Shown: positions 34,548-43,554 of the stretch, piece by piece
Layout: each line of letters starts with the position of its first letter
How positions within the stretch are numbered: position 1 is the first letter of the stretch
Assembly (NCBI RefSeq): GCF_000494755.1
Contig: NC_022657.1
Coordinates: 5,246,001-5,310,000 of the forward strand
Direction: 5' to 3'
Source of the DNA: Amorphoplanes friuliensis DSM 7358
GTDB taxonomy: Bacteria > Actinomycetota > Actinomycetes > Mycobacteriales > Micromonosporaceae
Length of the DNA stretch: 64,000 nt
Made by a program: the position numbers and the translations under genes
The notes under the pieces: generated by a model
The model's database searches: none
The model's input: the letters and a program-made list of their open reading frames with translations, nothing else
Told to the model about the DNA's origin: nothing

Positions 34548-34784
34548 GGCGGCAGGGTGACAGCCGCCGGCGACGCCGGGCAACCCGCCGGTACGCGGAC
34601 GTCGACGGTTGCGCGGCTCGTCGGCGCGGAAGATCGGGCCGCGCGGTCCGGGGTCGCCACGAAGTGACCGGGTCAGGGAGAATTTTCCGGGGACTTGTCC
34701 ATCCGGCTCGGTCCCGTTCGTGGTGATGGCGTGCGGCACCGCTGCCGCAGCGGACCATGGACACGACGCCGAGGGAGATCCATC

Positions 34785-35132
34785 GTGAAGTACTTGATGT
34801 TGATCATTGCCGGATCGGCCGACGAGCAGGGTGGCGCGCCCGCCTGCACGGTCGAGGACTGGATGACGTACGACAAGGAGGTCAAGGAGGCCGGGATCTT
34901 CGTGTCCGGTGAGTCCCTGGCCGACCTGGTCACGGCCACGACCGTCCGGGTCGGTGCGGACGGCACCCGGACGGTCACCGACGGCCCGTACGCCGAGACG
35001 CGGGAGTTGCTCGGCGGCTTCTACGTGATCGACGTGCCGGACCTCGACGTGGCGCTCGACTGGGCCGCGCGCTGCCCGGGCGCCCGGGACGGCGCGATGG
35101 TGGTGCGGCCGGTCGCGGACTTCGGGGCCTGA
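34785..35132 (+). CDS. DGPF/YCII-domain protein paired with ECF42 sigma factor
   Basis: 115 residues from GTG 34785. KYLMLIIAG opening, TVRVGADGTRTVTDGPYAETRELLGGFYVIDVPDLDVAL: the DGP-x-AE signature. Genes of this family typically neighbour ECF42 sigma factors, as here (3 bp apart). Direct role unknown; possibly a small-molecule sensor or enzyme controlled by the sigma factor. Confidence 0.87.
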   Translation: MKYLMLIIAGSADEQGGAPACTVEDWMTYDKEVKEAGIFVSGESLADLVTATTVRVGADGTRTVTDGPYAETRELLGGFYVIDVPDLDVALDWAARCPGARDGAMVVRPVADFGA

Positions 35133-35134
35133 GC

Positions 35135-36394
35135 GTGCCGGACGAGTGGACCGCCGGCGCCTCCGTGGAGGCGGTGTTCCGGGAGGAACGTGGCCGGTTG
35201 CTGGCGGCCCTCGTCCGCCGCTTCGGCGACCTCGACCTGGCCGAGGAGGTCACGTCCGAGGCGATCGAGGCGGCCCTGACGCACTGGCCGGCGCAGGGGG
35301 TGCCGCCCGCGCCGGGCGCCTGGCTGATGACCACGGCCCGCCGCCGGGCCGTGGACCGGCTCCGGCGTGATCAGGCGCTGGCCTCCCGGCTGGCCATCCT
35401 GCAGGTGGAGGCCGACCGGGCGGGTCCGGTGCCCGCGGTCGAGCCCGGTGACGACCTGCCGGACGAGCGGCTGCAGTTGTTCTTCACCTGTGCGCATCCG
35501 GCGCTGGCGGCCGAGGACCGCGGGGCGCTGATCCTGCGTTTCCTGGCCGGTCTGACCACACCGGAGGTCGCGCGGGCGTTCCTGGTGCCGCCGGCCACGA
35601 TGGCCAAGCGCATCACCCGGGCCAAGACGAAGATCCGCGACGCCCGCATCCCGTTCCGGGTGCCGGGCGCCGACGAGCTCCCCGGGCGGTTGCCGGGGGT
35701 CCTGCAGGCGATCTACTCACTCTTCACCGAGGGGTACGCGGCCAGCTCCGGCCCGCACCTGCAACGCCCCCGCCTGGCCGAGGAGGCCATCCGCCTGGCC
35801 CGCATCCTGCACCGCCTCCTGAGTGGCGAGCGCGAGACGGCGGGTCTGCTCGCGCTGATGCTGCTCGTTCACGCCCGACGTGACGCGCGGACCGGCCCGG
35901 ACGGTGCTCCGGTGCTGCTGGACGAGCAGGATCGGAGCCGCTGGGACGCGCCGATGATCGCTGAGGGGTCGGCGCTGGCGGCGGCGTCACTCACCGGCGG
36001 CCCGCCCGGCCCGTACGGCGTGCAGGCAGCGATCGCGGCGCTGCACGACGAGGCGCCGCACCTGGACGCCACCGACTGGGAGCAGATCGTCGCGCTCTAC
36101 GACGTGCTGCTCGCGCTGACACCGTCGCCCGTCGTCGCCCTGAACCGCGCCGCCGCCGTGGCGATGCGTGACGGCCCGGAGGCCGGTCTGGAACTGCTCG
36201 ACGAGCTGGCGGACGAGCCCGCGTTGCGCGGTCACCACCCGTACCCGGCGGCACGCGCCGACCTGTTGCACCGCCTGGGACGTGACGCCGAGGCGGCCGC
36301 GGCCTACCGTGAGGCGCTGGACCTGGCCGGCACCGGCCCGGACCGCGAGCACCTGCGCCGCCGCCTGGACCTGCTCGACCGTCCCCCTGCCTGA
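35135..36394 (+). CDS. ECF42-type RNA polymerase sigma factor with C-terminal TPR-like domain
   Basis: 419 residues from GTG 35135. Sigma-2 region around residues 10-80 (FREERGRLLAALVRRFGDLDLAEEVTSEAIEAAL, PGAWLMTTARRRAVDRLRRDQ). Sigma-4 around 120-170 (LRFLAGLTTPEVARAFLVPPATMAKRITRAKTKIRD). A long helical C-terminal extension (ALNRAAAVAMRDGPEAGLELLDEL, AAYREALDLAG) resembles TPRs, the ECF42 hallmark, and substitutes for a separate anti-sigma factor. The stop codon lies inside the first unit of a tandem repeat. Confidence 0.9.
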   Translation: MPDEWTAGASVEAVFREERGRLLAALVRRFGDLDLAEEVTSEAIEAALTHWPAQGVPPAPGAWLMTTARRRAVDRLRRDQALASRLAILQVEADRAGPVPAVEPGDDLPDERLQLFFTCAHPALAAEDRGALILRFLAGLTTPEVARAFLVPPATMAKRITRAKTKIRDARIPFRVPGADELPGRLPGVLQAIYSLFTEGYAASSGPHLQRPRLAEEAIRLARILHRLLSGERETAGLLALMLLVHARRDARTGPDGAPVLLDEQDRSRWDAPMIAEGSALAAASLTGGPPGPYGVQAAIAALHDEAPHLDATDWEQIVALYDVLLALTPSPVVALNRAAAVAMRDGPEAGLELLDELADEPALRGHHPYPAARADLLHRLGRDAEAAAAYREALDLAGTGPDREHLRRRLDLLDRPPA

Positions 36395-36537
36395 CTCGAC
36401 CGGCCCCTGCCCGACTCGACCGGCCACCTGACCGACTCAACCGGCCCCTACCTGACTCGACCGGCCCCTGCCCGACTCGACCGGCCACCTGACCGACTCG
36501 ACCGGCCACCTGACCGGCTCGGCCGGCCACCTGCCTG
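36386..36537. repeat. Tandem array of seven 20/21-bp units after the sigma factor gene
   Basis: Seven consecutive copies of CCTGMCYGACTCGACCGGCC, alternating 20 and 21 bp, plus a partial eighth. Each unit ends in the self-complementary CCGGCC. The first copy overlaps the sigma factor stop codon and the array ends 13 bp before the next ATG. Variation is mostly single substitutions. No spacers, so not CRISPR. Confidence 0.85.
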
Positions 36538-36549
36538 AGGAGACCCGTC

Positions 36550-36642
36550 ATGAATCCCTTCCCGGCCCGGGCCGCGCGGCCCTCGCCGTGTCCGTCGGTC
36601 TCCGGCACCAACCGGACCTTCGGCAAGGCGGAAGCGCGATGA
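36550..36642 (+). CDS. Possible 30-residue leader or remnant ORF
   Basis: ATG 36550 is preceded by a good AGGAGA site and opens a 30-codon frame rich in Arg and Pro whose stop overlaps the methyltransferase ATG (ATGA). It could be a coupled leader peptide or the remnant of a longer gene. I do not recognise the sequence. Confidence 0.3.
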   Translation: MNPFPARAARPSPCPSVSGTNRTFGKAEAR

Positions 36643-37439
36643 GTGCGCAGGCTCGCGGCTGGGCCGGCGAGGTCGACGGTTACGAGGCGTACTACGTGCC
36701 GCGCTTCGCGCCGTGGGTGGCCGCGGCGACCGAAGCCGTGGCCGGCGCGGAGCTGCCCGACGGGCCGGTCCTCGTGCCGTGCTGCGGCACCTTCCCGGAG
36801 CTGGACGCCCTGGTCACGACGATGCCCGGCCGCGAGCTGCGCGGCGTCGACCTCTCCCCCGGCATGGTCCGGCGCGCGCGGGAGCGGGGCGCCGCACACG
36901 CGCAGGTGAGCGTGGTCGAGGGCGACGCCTCGACCCTCGAGCCGCAGTCGGCCGCCGCCGTCGTGTCGGTCTTCGGTCTGCAGCAGTTGCCGGAACCCGA
37001 CGCCGCCCTGCGGTCCTGGGCGGAGGCGTTGCGTCCGGGCGGGCGGCTCGCCGTCGTCTTCTGGCCGGCCGTCACCGAGGACGACGGACCGTTCGCGATC
37101 GCCTCGGAGCTGGTGCGGCGGCACGTCCCGCCGCACGACTGGTCCTGGCAGGAGCGGCTCGTGCCGGCGCTGACCGCACAGGGTCTGACGGTCGACCGCG
37201 ACGAGGAGCCGTCCTACCCGATCTCGCATCCGGACGCGGCTGAGTTCTTCGACGCGTACACGAGGTCCGGGCCGATGCGGTCCCTGGCCGACGCGCGCGG
37301 GGCGGAGTTCGTCGCCGGGCTGCGCCGGGAGTTCCTCGCCCGCGCGCCGCAGGGCCGGTGGGAGCACCGGCCGCACGCCCGGCTCATCGTCGCGCGGGCA
37401 CCGGTGAGCTCCCCGCCGAGCGGCGCAGGGCCGCGATGA
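36639..37439 (+). CDS. Class I SAM-dependent methyltransferase
   Basis: 266 residues from ATG 36639. It opens GYEAYYVPRFAPWVAAAT. SAM site VLVPCCGTFPELDALVTTMPGRELRGVDLSPGMVRRARERG, then VVEGDASTL and VVSVFGLQQLPEPDAALRSWAEALRPGGRLAVVFW, a UbiE-like small-molecule methyltransferase. The usual GxGxG loop is CCGT, still plausible. It may be a target of the upstream ECF42 factor. It overlaps the convergent redoxin gene by 56 bp. Confidence 0.82.
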   Translation: MSAQARGWAGEVDGYEAYYVPRFAPWVAAATEAVAGAELPDGPVLVPCCGTFPELDALVTTMPGRELRGVDLSPGMVRRARERGAAHAQVSVVEGDASTLEPQSAAAVVSVFGLQQLPEPDAALRSWAEALRPGGRLAVVFWPAVTEDDGPFAIASELVRRHVPPHDWSWQERLVPALTAQGLTVDRDEEPSYPISHPDAAEFFDAYTRSGPMRSLADARGAEFVAGLRREFLARAPQGRWEHRPHARLIVARAPVSSPPSGAGPR

Positions 37440-37986
37440 TCGGAGCGGCCCCGGAGTGCGGAGCCGATTCCGCCCGGACGTCGGCATATCGGACCGTCCC
37501 GGTACGGTCGGCGACCACCACCGCCGGATAGGGCAGCACCGAGCGCCGTGTGCCCAGCGTGTCACTCGCCGCAGGGCTGCCGTAGCCGATCCGGAACGCG
37601 TCGATCAGCACGTGCCGCGGGTCGGAGGCGACAAGAAAGCCCAGCTCATGGCGATGTTTGACCGGCGCGAGCAGGTCGAACCGCTGCGGACTCACCGCGA
37701 CCAGGTGCGCACCCAGGTCGGTGCAGGCCGGCAGCAGGGTGCGCTGGTAGTCGACGAGCATCGCGTCGCCGGCCGCCGACCCCTCGTAGCGGAAGAAGGC
37801 CAGCACGAGCGGGCCCGTCTGCAGCAGCCGGTCCAGGTGGATCGGCCCCAGGTCGACCTCGATCAGCGGCAGGGCCGGCACCCGGCCACCGGGCGCGATC
37901 ATCCGGCTCCAGACGGCGTCCCGCTCGAACTGGCGGCGGGCAGCCGCATGGTCGGCGTCAGCCAGGTGCAGCGGTGCAGTCGTCAT
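37384..37986 (-). CDS. Redoxin-fold (AhpC/TSA-like) protein lacking the catalytic cysteines
   Basis: 200 residues from ATG 37986. Peroxiredoxin-like strand order: PLVLAFFRYEGSAAGDAML, YQRTLLPACTDLGAHLVAVSPQ, ELGFLVASDPRHVLIDAFRIGYG. Where the family has GCPACN or GWCPYC after the FFR strand, this protein has EGSAAGD, so the peroxidatic Cys is absent; only one Cys remains, elsewhere. It is therefore unlikely to be a thiol peroxidase. Its promoter carries the same 21-bp inverted repeat as the sulfonate operon, suggesting expression in sulfur shortage. Confidence 0.8.
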   Translation of the reverse strand: MTTAPLHLADADHAAARRQFERDAVWSRMIAPGGRVPALPLIEVDLGPIHLDRLLQTGPLVLAFFRYEGSAAGDAMLVDYQRTLLPACTDLGAHLVAVSPQRFDLLAPVKHRHELGFLVASDPRHVLIDAFRIGYGSPAASDTLGTRRSVLPYPAVVVADRTGTVRYADVRAESAPHSGAAPIIAALRRSAGSSPVPARR

Positions 37987-37997
37987 GAAGAACACAA

Positions 37998-38018
37998 TAC
38001 CTACCCAATTAATAGGCA
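37998..38018 (-). promoter_or_regulatory. 21-bp inverted repeat, site 2, before the redoxin gene
   Basis: On the minus strand the site reads TGCCTA, nine bases, TAGGTA, ending 11 bp ahead of the start codon and overlapping a likely TAGGTA/TATTGT -10 region. Both half-sites match site 1 at 33640 and site 3 at 2370, with identical spacing. Confidence 0.65.
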
Positions 38019-38112
38019 TTATGAAGCCCGGGTTAACGGACAGCGGCCCAGGACCGACATCAGTGAAGTCGGGCCTTCGTGCCCGCGTCGACCAGGGCGC
38101 CGGGCCGGTCCG

Positions 38113-39116
38113 TCACCAGGTGAGGGTCAGGTAGTTCTGGACCAGCGAAACCGTCGCCTCGTCGCAGAGGCCATGATCGGAGAGCGCGACCTGCCAGCGG
38201 GCGTTGAACGCGACGATCCAGGCGGCCGCACCGGCGGCGGTTCGCCGCTCTTGATCGGACAGCGGTCGAGTGCGGGCGGTGTCGTAGTCACGCAGGAACA
38301 TCGCCGCCTCTTCAGGGGTCGACAATCCGCCACCGCCCGTTGAACTGCTGGCGTAGCCCGCCGCAGCGAATCCCGCGATGACTGCTTCGGTGTCTGCGAC
38401 GAGTTCCCAGTCGAACGTCCCGGTCAGCGCACCTCCGGAGATTGCGGTGTTGCCGGCGTACCAGTCGGCGTGACCCACGACGACCTTCTCGGCCTCGCGA
38501 TGAGCAAGGATCTGGTCGGCGGCTCGTCGGCCGAAGGTGTCGAGCCATTCGTAGCCGGTCGGTGTCGATCGGAAGTCGACGATCGTGTCGTGCGGAACGG
38601 GCCAGGGTCCGGCCTGATACCGGCACCACGACGGCCCGGGCCCGGCCCTTCGCACGAAGTCGGATCGCTCACGCAGGATCTCGATGTGCCGGGCGAGTCC
38701 TTCGGCCAGCACCAGCCGGCCGGCCGGGTCTCGTCCGTCCGGGGCTTCGCCGGCGATCAGGGTCTCCGCCGTCAGGACCCGGCCTTCGACCTCGTCCGGT
38801 CCGGCCAGCGGCACTGCGCAAGGGAAGCCTGCTTCGGCCAGCAGGAGCTGGGCTTCGCCGGCGACCGGGCAGCGTCGAGGTCGACCGGCGGCCGATGAGT
38901 CTTGATGACAACGGTCCGCCCGTCTCCCAGCTCGACGCCCCAGACGACGTCGATACGTCCGGCGCGGAAGCGAACCTTCTCGATCGGACTGCCCAACCGG
39001 CGTGTCGTCCAGGCATCGAGAAACGCCCGCAGCTCGAGCGACGTGACGGAACCGTAGACGGCGCGCTCGGTGTCGCTGATTGTCGCCGGCTCGGTCCCGG
39101 CTGTGGCACCGTCCAT
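38113..39116 (-). pseudogene. Aminoglycoside-phosphotransferase-like gene split by one frameshift
   Basis: From ATG 39116 the first 84 codons read MDGATAGTEPATISDTE, then VYGSVTSLELRAFLDAW and VVIKTHRPPVDLDAAR. The frame shifts near 38865 and the protein continues as VAGEAQLLLAEAGFPCAVPLAG to QNYLTLTW. The catalytic core is in the second part: VVVGHADWYAGNTAI (HxDxxxxN) and FDWELVADTEAVIAGFA. Apart from the shift it is complete (about 334 residues), so a recent mutation or a sequencing error is equally possible. Kinase substrate unknown. Confidence 0.75.
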
Positions 39117-39220
39117 GGACTCCCTGCTCCGTTCCGATCGGCCTTGTCCCGCGCCCTCAAGTCCTAGTGAGCAGACGGGGATAGTATGCCTTCATCCGCC
39201 TTCACCAGGAGTTGAGTCGC

Positions 39221-39712
39221 ATGAGCGTCACCGATGAGCTGCTCGCCAATGCCGAGCGGTACGCCGCAGGCTTCGACAATGGTGCGCTGCCGCTGCCGCC
39301 CGCCAAACACGTCGCCATCGTCGCCTGCATGGACGCGCGGCTCAACCCGTACGGGCTGCTCGGCCTGTCGGAGGGTGACGCCCACGTGATCCGCAACGCG
39401 GGTGGGGTCGTCACCGCCGATCAGCTGCGGAGTCTGGCGATCAGCCAGCGGCTGCTCGGGACCACCGAGATCGTGCTGATCCACCACACCGACTGCGGGA
39501 TGCTCACCTTCACCGACGACGGGTTCAAGGAGAGCATCCGGCAGGAGGTCGGCAGTAAGCCGCCGTGGGCCGCCGAGGCGTTCGCCGACCTCGACGACGA
39601 CGTGCGGCAGTCGGTGCGGCGGGTGCTCGACGACCCGTACATCCCGGTCAAGGACTCGGTACGCGGCTTTGTCTACGAGGTCGAGACCGGCAGGCTGCGC
39701 GAGGTCAAATAG
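39221..39712 (+). CDS. Beta-class carbonic anhydrase
   Basis: 163 residues from ATG 39221 with AGGAG upstream (the in-frame TTG at 39212 lies on the ribosome binding site). Zinc site: ACMDARLNP (Cys36, Asp38, Arg40) and HHTDCGM (His89, Cys92). Length and motifs match the small beta-CA clade of actinobacteria. Cytosolic interconversion of CO2 and bicarbonate. Confidence 0.92.
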   Translation: MSVTDELLANAERYAAGFDNGALPLPPAKHVAIVACMDARLNPYGLLGLSEGDAHVIRNAGGVVTADQLRSLAISQRLLGTTEIVLIHHTDCGMLTFTDDGFKESIRQEVGSKPPWAAEAFADLDDDVRQSVRRVLDDPYIPVKDSVRGFVYEVETGRLREVK

Positions 39713-41360
39713 CGGCCGCCGCCGCCCGGCCCGCCGTACGCCCGGAGAACAGGCAGCCGCCGAGGAACGTGCCTTCGAGCGAGTTGTAGCCGTGCATGCC
39801 ACCCCCGCCGAAGCCGGCGACCTCACCCGCGGCGTAGACGCCGGGGAGGGGTTCGCCGGTGGACTGCAGGACGCGGGCGGACAGGTCCGTCTCGAGACCG
39901 CCGAGGGTCTTGCGGGTGAGGATGTTCAGCCGTACGGCGATCAGCGGGCCCGCGGACGCGTCGAGCAGCCGGTGCGGGGTCGCGACGCGGATCAGCTTGT
40001 CACCGCGGTAACGGCGGGCGCCGTGGATGGCCGTGACCTGCGCGTCCTTGCTGAACGGGTTGGCCATCTCGCGGTCGCGGGCCTCGACGGTACGGCGTAC
40101 CTGGTCGAGGTCGAGAGCGGGACCACCCTCGGGCGCGACCAGCTTGTTCATGCCGGCCACGAGCTCGGAGAGCGTGGACGCCACGACGAAGTCGTCGCCG
40201 TTCTTCTTGAACGCCTCGACCGGCGGGGTCGCACCCGCGCGCGCCCGGCCCAGCACCTGACGGATGCTCTTGCCGGTCAGATCGGGGTTCTGCTCGGAGC
40301 CCGACAGGGCGAACTCCTTCTCGATGATCTTCTGCGTGAGCACGAACCAGCTGTAGTCGTGGCCGGTGGCCATCAGGTGCTTCAGCGTGCCGAGCGTGTC
40401 GAAGCCGGGGAAGAGCGGCGCGGGCAGGCGGCGGCCGGTCGCGTCCAGCCACAGTGACGACGGGCCGGGCAGGATGCGGATGCCGTGGCCGGGCCAGATC
40501 GGGTCCCAGTTGCGCAGGCCCTCGGTGTAGTGCCACATCCGGTCCGGGTTGATGATCCGGGCGCCGGCTGCCTCGGTGATGCCGAGCATGCGGCCGTCGA
40601 CGTGGGCGGGCACGCCCGAGATCATCCGCTTCGGGGGTGCGCCGAGCCGGGCGGGCCAGGCCTTGCGGACGAGGTCGTGGTCACCGCCGATGCCGCCCGA
40701 GGTGACGATGACCGCTTGTGCGGCGTACGAGAAATCGCCGGTCTCCTCGCGCGAGCTCGACTCGCCGCGGCGGACGTCGGTGGCAGCGAGCAGGCGGCCC
40801 TGGACACCGGTGACCGTCCCGCCGGTCTTGACGAGGCCGTCGACGCGGTGACGGAAACCGAAGACGACCAGGCCGCGCTCGGCGGCCGCGCGGACCCGCC
40901 GCTCGAACGGCTCGACCAGGCCGGGGCCGGTCCCCCAGGTGAGGTGGAAGCGCGGCACCGAGTTGCCGTGACCGTCGGCCGCACCGCCACCGCGCTCGGC
41001 CCAGCCGACCACCGGGAACAGCCGGTGACCCATGGCGTGCAGCCAGGACCTCTTCTCCCCCGCCGCGAAGTTGACGTAGGCCTCGGCCCACTGCCGCGGC
41101 CAGTGGTCCTCCTCGCGGTCGAAGCCGGCGCTGCCGAGCCAGTCCTGCCAGGCCAGGTCGACCGAGTCACGGACGCCCATCCGGCGCTGCTCGGGTGAGC
41201 CGACGAGGAACAGCCCGCCGAAGGACCAGAACGCCTGGCCGCCGAGGCTCTGCTCGCCCTCCTGGTCGAGCAGGAGAACCTTGCGGCCCGCCTCGGCGAG
41301 CTCGGCTGTCGCCGCCAGTCCGGCCAGTCCCGCGCCCACGACGATCACATCTGCGTCCAT
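39705..41360 (-). CDS. FAD-binding dehydrogenase (3-ketosteroid/fumarate reductase-like flavoprotein)
   Basis: 551 residues from ATG 41360. FAD site DVIVVGAGLAGLAATAELAEAGRKVLLLDQE at the N-terminus, GGQAFWSFGGLFLVG, AVIVTSGGIGGDHDLVRKAWP, and the C-terminal flavin motif GVYAAGEVAGFGGGGMHGYNSLEGTFLGGCLFSGRTAG. A member of the KsdD/FrdA fold annotated as FAD-binding dehydrogenase in many actinobacteria; the substrate is unsettled. Divergent from a PucR regulator. Its last codons overlap the carbonic anhydrase end. Confidence 0.87.
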   Translation of the reverse strand: MDADVIVVGAGLAGLAATAELAEAGRKVLLLDQEGEQSLGGQAFWSFGGLFLVGSPEQRRMGVRDSVDLAWQDWLGSAGFDREEDHWPRQWAEAYVNFAAGEKRSWLHAMGHRLFPVVGWAERGGGAADGHGNSVPRFHLTWGTGPGLVEPFERRVRAAAERGLVVFGFRHRVDGLVKTGGTVTGVQGRLLAATDVRRGESSSREETGDFSYAAQAVIVTSGGIGGDHDLVRKAWPARLGAPPKRMISGVPAHVDGRMLGITEAAGARIINPDRMWHYTEGLRNWDPIWPGHGIRILPGPSSLWLDATGRRLPAPLFPGFDTLGTLKHLMATGHDYSWFVLTQKIIEKEFALSGSEQNPDLTGKSIRQVLGRARAGATPPVEAFKKNGDDFVVASTLSELVAGMNKLVAPEGGPALDLDQVRRTVEARDREMANPFSKDAQVTAIHGARRYRGDKLIRVATPHRLLDASAGPLIAVRLNILTRKTLGGLETDLSARVLQSTGEPLPGVYAAGEVAGFGGGGMHGYNSLEGTFLGGCLFSGRTAGRAAAAAI

Positions 41361-41442
41361 GGGTTCACCGTAGGCATCGGCGTGCCAACATGGTGGTCCC
41401 GCGATCCACAAATCCCGCGGGTCTTTATCACCGAGGTGACAA

Positions 41443-42576
41443 ATGCTCGAGCCCCGTCTGGCCGATCTGCCGCCGGGTGTCGGCGAGCAGGTCCGGGCCG
41501 TCCGCGCCGGCCTGCGCGACCGGGTGCTGGCGACCGTCAGCGCCGCCATGCGGGATCAGGGGCGCTCGCTCGGCGGCGGCCAGGGACGCGGGCTCGCGCT
41601 CGGGGTGGAGACGGCCGTCGACGCGTTCGTCACCGCGGTGACCGAGCCCGGCGGCGACCTGACCGGGACCCGGGAGGTGTTCGTCCGGCTCGGCCGCACC
41701 GAATATCGCGAGGGGCACACCGTCGACGCCCTGCGCTCGATCCTGACGCTGGGCGGGCGCGAGATGTGGGCGTACCTGGTCGACCGCGACCTGCCGCCGG
41801 ACGTTCTCTACGTGCTGGCGTCGGCGCTGTTCGGTTTTGTCGACATGCTGGCCGGTGCGGCCGCGCAGGGTTATCTGGACGAGCAGCGCGACCAGGCGCG
41901 GGACTGGGAGACCACCCGGCGCCGGCTGATCACCCTGCTGGTGCAGCCGGACCCGGCGGGCTCCCCCGCGCTCCGGGCCGCCGCGGACGCTGCCCGGTGG
42001 CCGTTGCCGGAGACGGTGGCGCTGGTCAGCGTCGAGGGCACCGACGCCGAGCACGTGGCCCGGCTCGCCGGCAGCGGCACGATCGCCACCGTCATCGGCG
42101 ACGCGGTCAGGCTGGCCGTGCCCGCGCCGGAGACGCCGGGGCGCCTCGCGCATCTGACCTCCGTCCTGTCCGGACGGCGGGCGGCGCTGGGGCCGTCGGT
42201 GGACCTCGCGGAGGCCCGTCTCTCGTACCGGATGTCGCGGCGGGCGCTGGAACTGCAGCGGGAGGGTGTCCTGCCTGCGGAGGCGCTGCTGATCTGCGAC
42301 GAGCACCTGGTCACCCTGATCACCGCCTGGGAGCCCGGCCTGGCCGGTCGGCTGGCGGACCTCTGCCTGGCGCCGCTGGGAGACGACCCGGTGCTCGGCC
42401 CGACCCTGCTGGCCTGGCTCGAGGCGCAGGGACAGGTGATCCCGGCCGCGGCGGCGCTGCACGCGCACCCGCAGACGGTCCGCTACCGCCTGCGCAAACT
42501 CCGCCGCCTCCTCGGCCCGGCCCTCGACGACCCCGGTACGCGGCTGGCCCTCCAGCTCGCCCTGCGGAGGAGTTAG
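41443..42576 (+). CDS. PucR-family transcriptional regulator
   Basis: 377 residues. Helical N-terminal sensor region (residues 1-180), a GGDEF-like degenerate middle (VALVSVEGTDAEHVARLAGSG), and the C-terminal HTH_30 (WLEAQGQVIPAAAALHAHPQTVRYRLRKLRRLLGPAL). A TCACC-GA-GGTGA inverted repeat lies just before the start codon. Divergent from the FAD dehydrogenase, its likely target. Confidence 0.85.
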   Translation: MLEPRLADLPPGVGEQVRAVRAGLRDRVLATVSAAMRDQGRSLGGGQGRGLALGVETAVDAFVTAVTEPGGDLTGTREVFVRLGRTEYREGHTVDALRSILTLGGREMWAYLVDRDLPPDVLYVLASALFGFVDMLAGAAAQGYLDEQRDQARDWETTRRRLITLLVQPDPAGSPALRAAADAARWPLPETVALVSVEGTDAEHVARLAGSGTIATVIGDAVRLAVPAPETPGRLAHLTSVLSGRRAALGPSVDLAEARLSYRMSRRALELQREGVLPAEALLICDEHLVTLITAWEPGLAGRLADLCLAPLGDDPVLGPTLLAWLEAQGQVIPAAAALHAHPQTVRYRLRKLRRLLGPALDDPGTRLALQLALRRS

Positions 42577-43484
42577 TCGTTCCAGTCCGTCCAGCCGTTG
42601 CCGGGGCGCAGCTTGCGGGACGTGCCGCGGATCGTCACCGGGTCGCCGGGCAGCGTCCGCGCGAAGAGCCACCGGCCCATCCGCTGCGACACGTTGACGC
42701 AGCCGTGGGAGACGTTCGTGCGGCCCTGGGCGTCCTCCGACCAGGGTGCGGCGTGGATGAACTCGCCGCCCCAGGTGAGGCGCTGGGCGTACTCGATCTT
42801 CGTGCGGTACCCGTCCGCGCCGAGCTCGTCGAACGTGTCGAAGACGGCGTGCCGCTGCTTGTCCATCACCATCATCGTGCCGCTGGACGACGGGGTGCTG
42901 CGTTTGCCCAGGCTGACGGGGATCCTCTTGACAACCTTGCCGTCACGCTCGACGGTCATGGTCTTCGTCCGGTTGTCGACGGTCATCACGAACGCACGAC
43001 CGATGCTGATGCCGACACCGAGGTTGTTGCGGACGTACCGGCCGTTGCCCAGCGGGAGGCCCGCCAGGTCGGCGCGGTAGGTGACCGCGGTCCGGGCCAG
43101 CCAGAAGTGCCGCGGCCGGAAGTGCACCTCGGTCGGGCTGGTCCAGCTCCACACCCCGGGCTGCGCAGGCCTGGAACGCACGGTCAGGCGTTCCTCCACT
43201 GCGGCCCGGCGCGCGACCGGCACGGCCCGGCCGAAGCGCAGGATCAGCGGCATCGCCACGCCGACGGTCCGGCCGTCGCCGAGGAAACTCGTCACCCGCA
43301 CGAACTTCGCCGAGCTCGGTGGTTGCGGCAGGTCGGCCGGGCCGGCTGAGGCCGCCGGCGTGGTGGTGGACGGGGTCGGGGACGACGGCAGGTCGGCGGC
43401 GGAAGCGGCCGGGCCGTGGCCGCTGCACGCGGCGCCGAGGGAGACGACGGCCAATGCCGTCCCGGTGGCGAGGAACGCCTTCAT
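42573..43484 (-). CDS. L,D-transpeptidase lipoprotein
   Basis: 303 residues, lipobox SLGAAC (Cys20), then a Ser/Thr/Pro/Ala spacer, an Ig-like domain (VTSFLGDGRTVGVAMPLILRFGRAVP, VWSWTSPTEVHFRP) and a YkuD catalytic domain from about 165: HAAPWSEDAQGRTNVSHGCVNVS with the active Cys. It cross-links peptidoglycan (3-3 bonds) at the outer face of the membrane, as in mycobacterial Ldt enzymes. Confidence 0.92.
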   Translation of the reverse strand: MKAFLATGTALAVVSLGAACSGHGPAASAADLPSSPTPSTTTPAASAGPADLPQPPSSAKFVRVTSFLGDGRTVGVAMPLILRFGRAVPVARRAAVEERLTVRSRPAQPGVWSWTSPTEVHFRPRHFWLARTAVTYRADLAGLPLGNGRYVRNNLGVGISIGRAFVMTVDNRTKTMTVERDGKVVKRIPVSLGKRSTPSSSGTMMVMDKQRHAVFDTFDELGADGYRTKIEYAQRLTWGGEFIHAAPWSEDAQGRTNVSHGCVNVSQRMGRWLFARTLPGDPVTIRGTSRKLRPGNGWTDWND

Positions 43485-43554
43485 GAGCGGTGATCATGGT
43501 GCCCCGGACGGCCGGCGCCGTGACGGCTCGATCCGCGGCGCCGGAATTCCCCCG

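Noticed and set aside
36386..36537. CRISPR array
   Set aside because: Units are directly adjacent with no spacers and no cas genes nearby.
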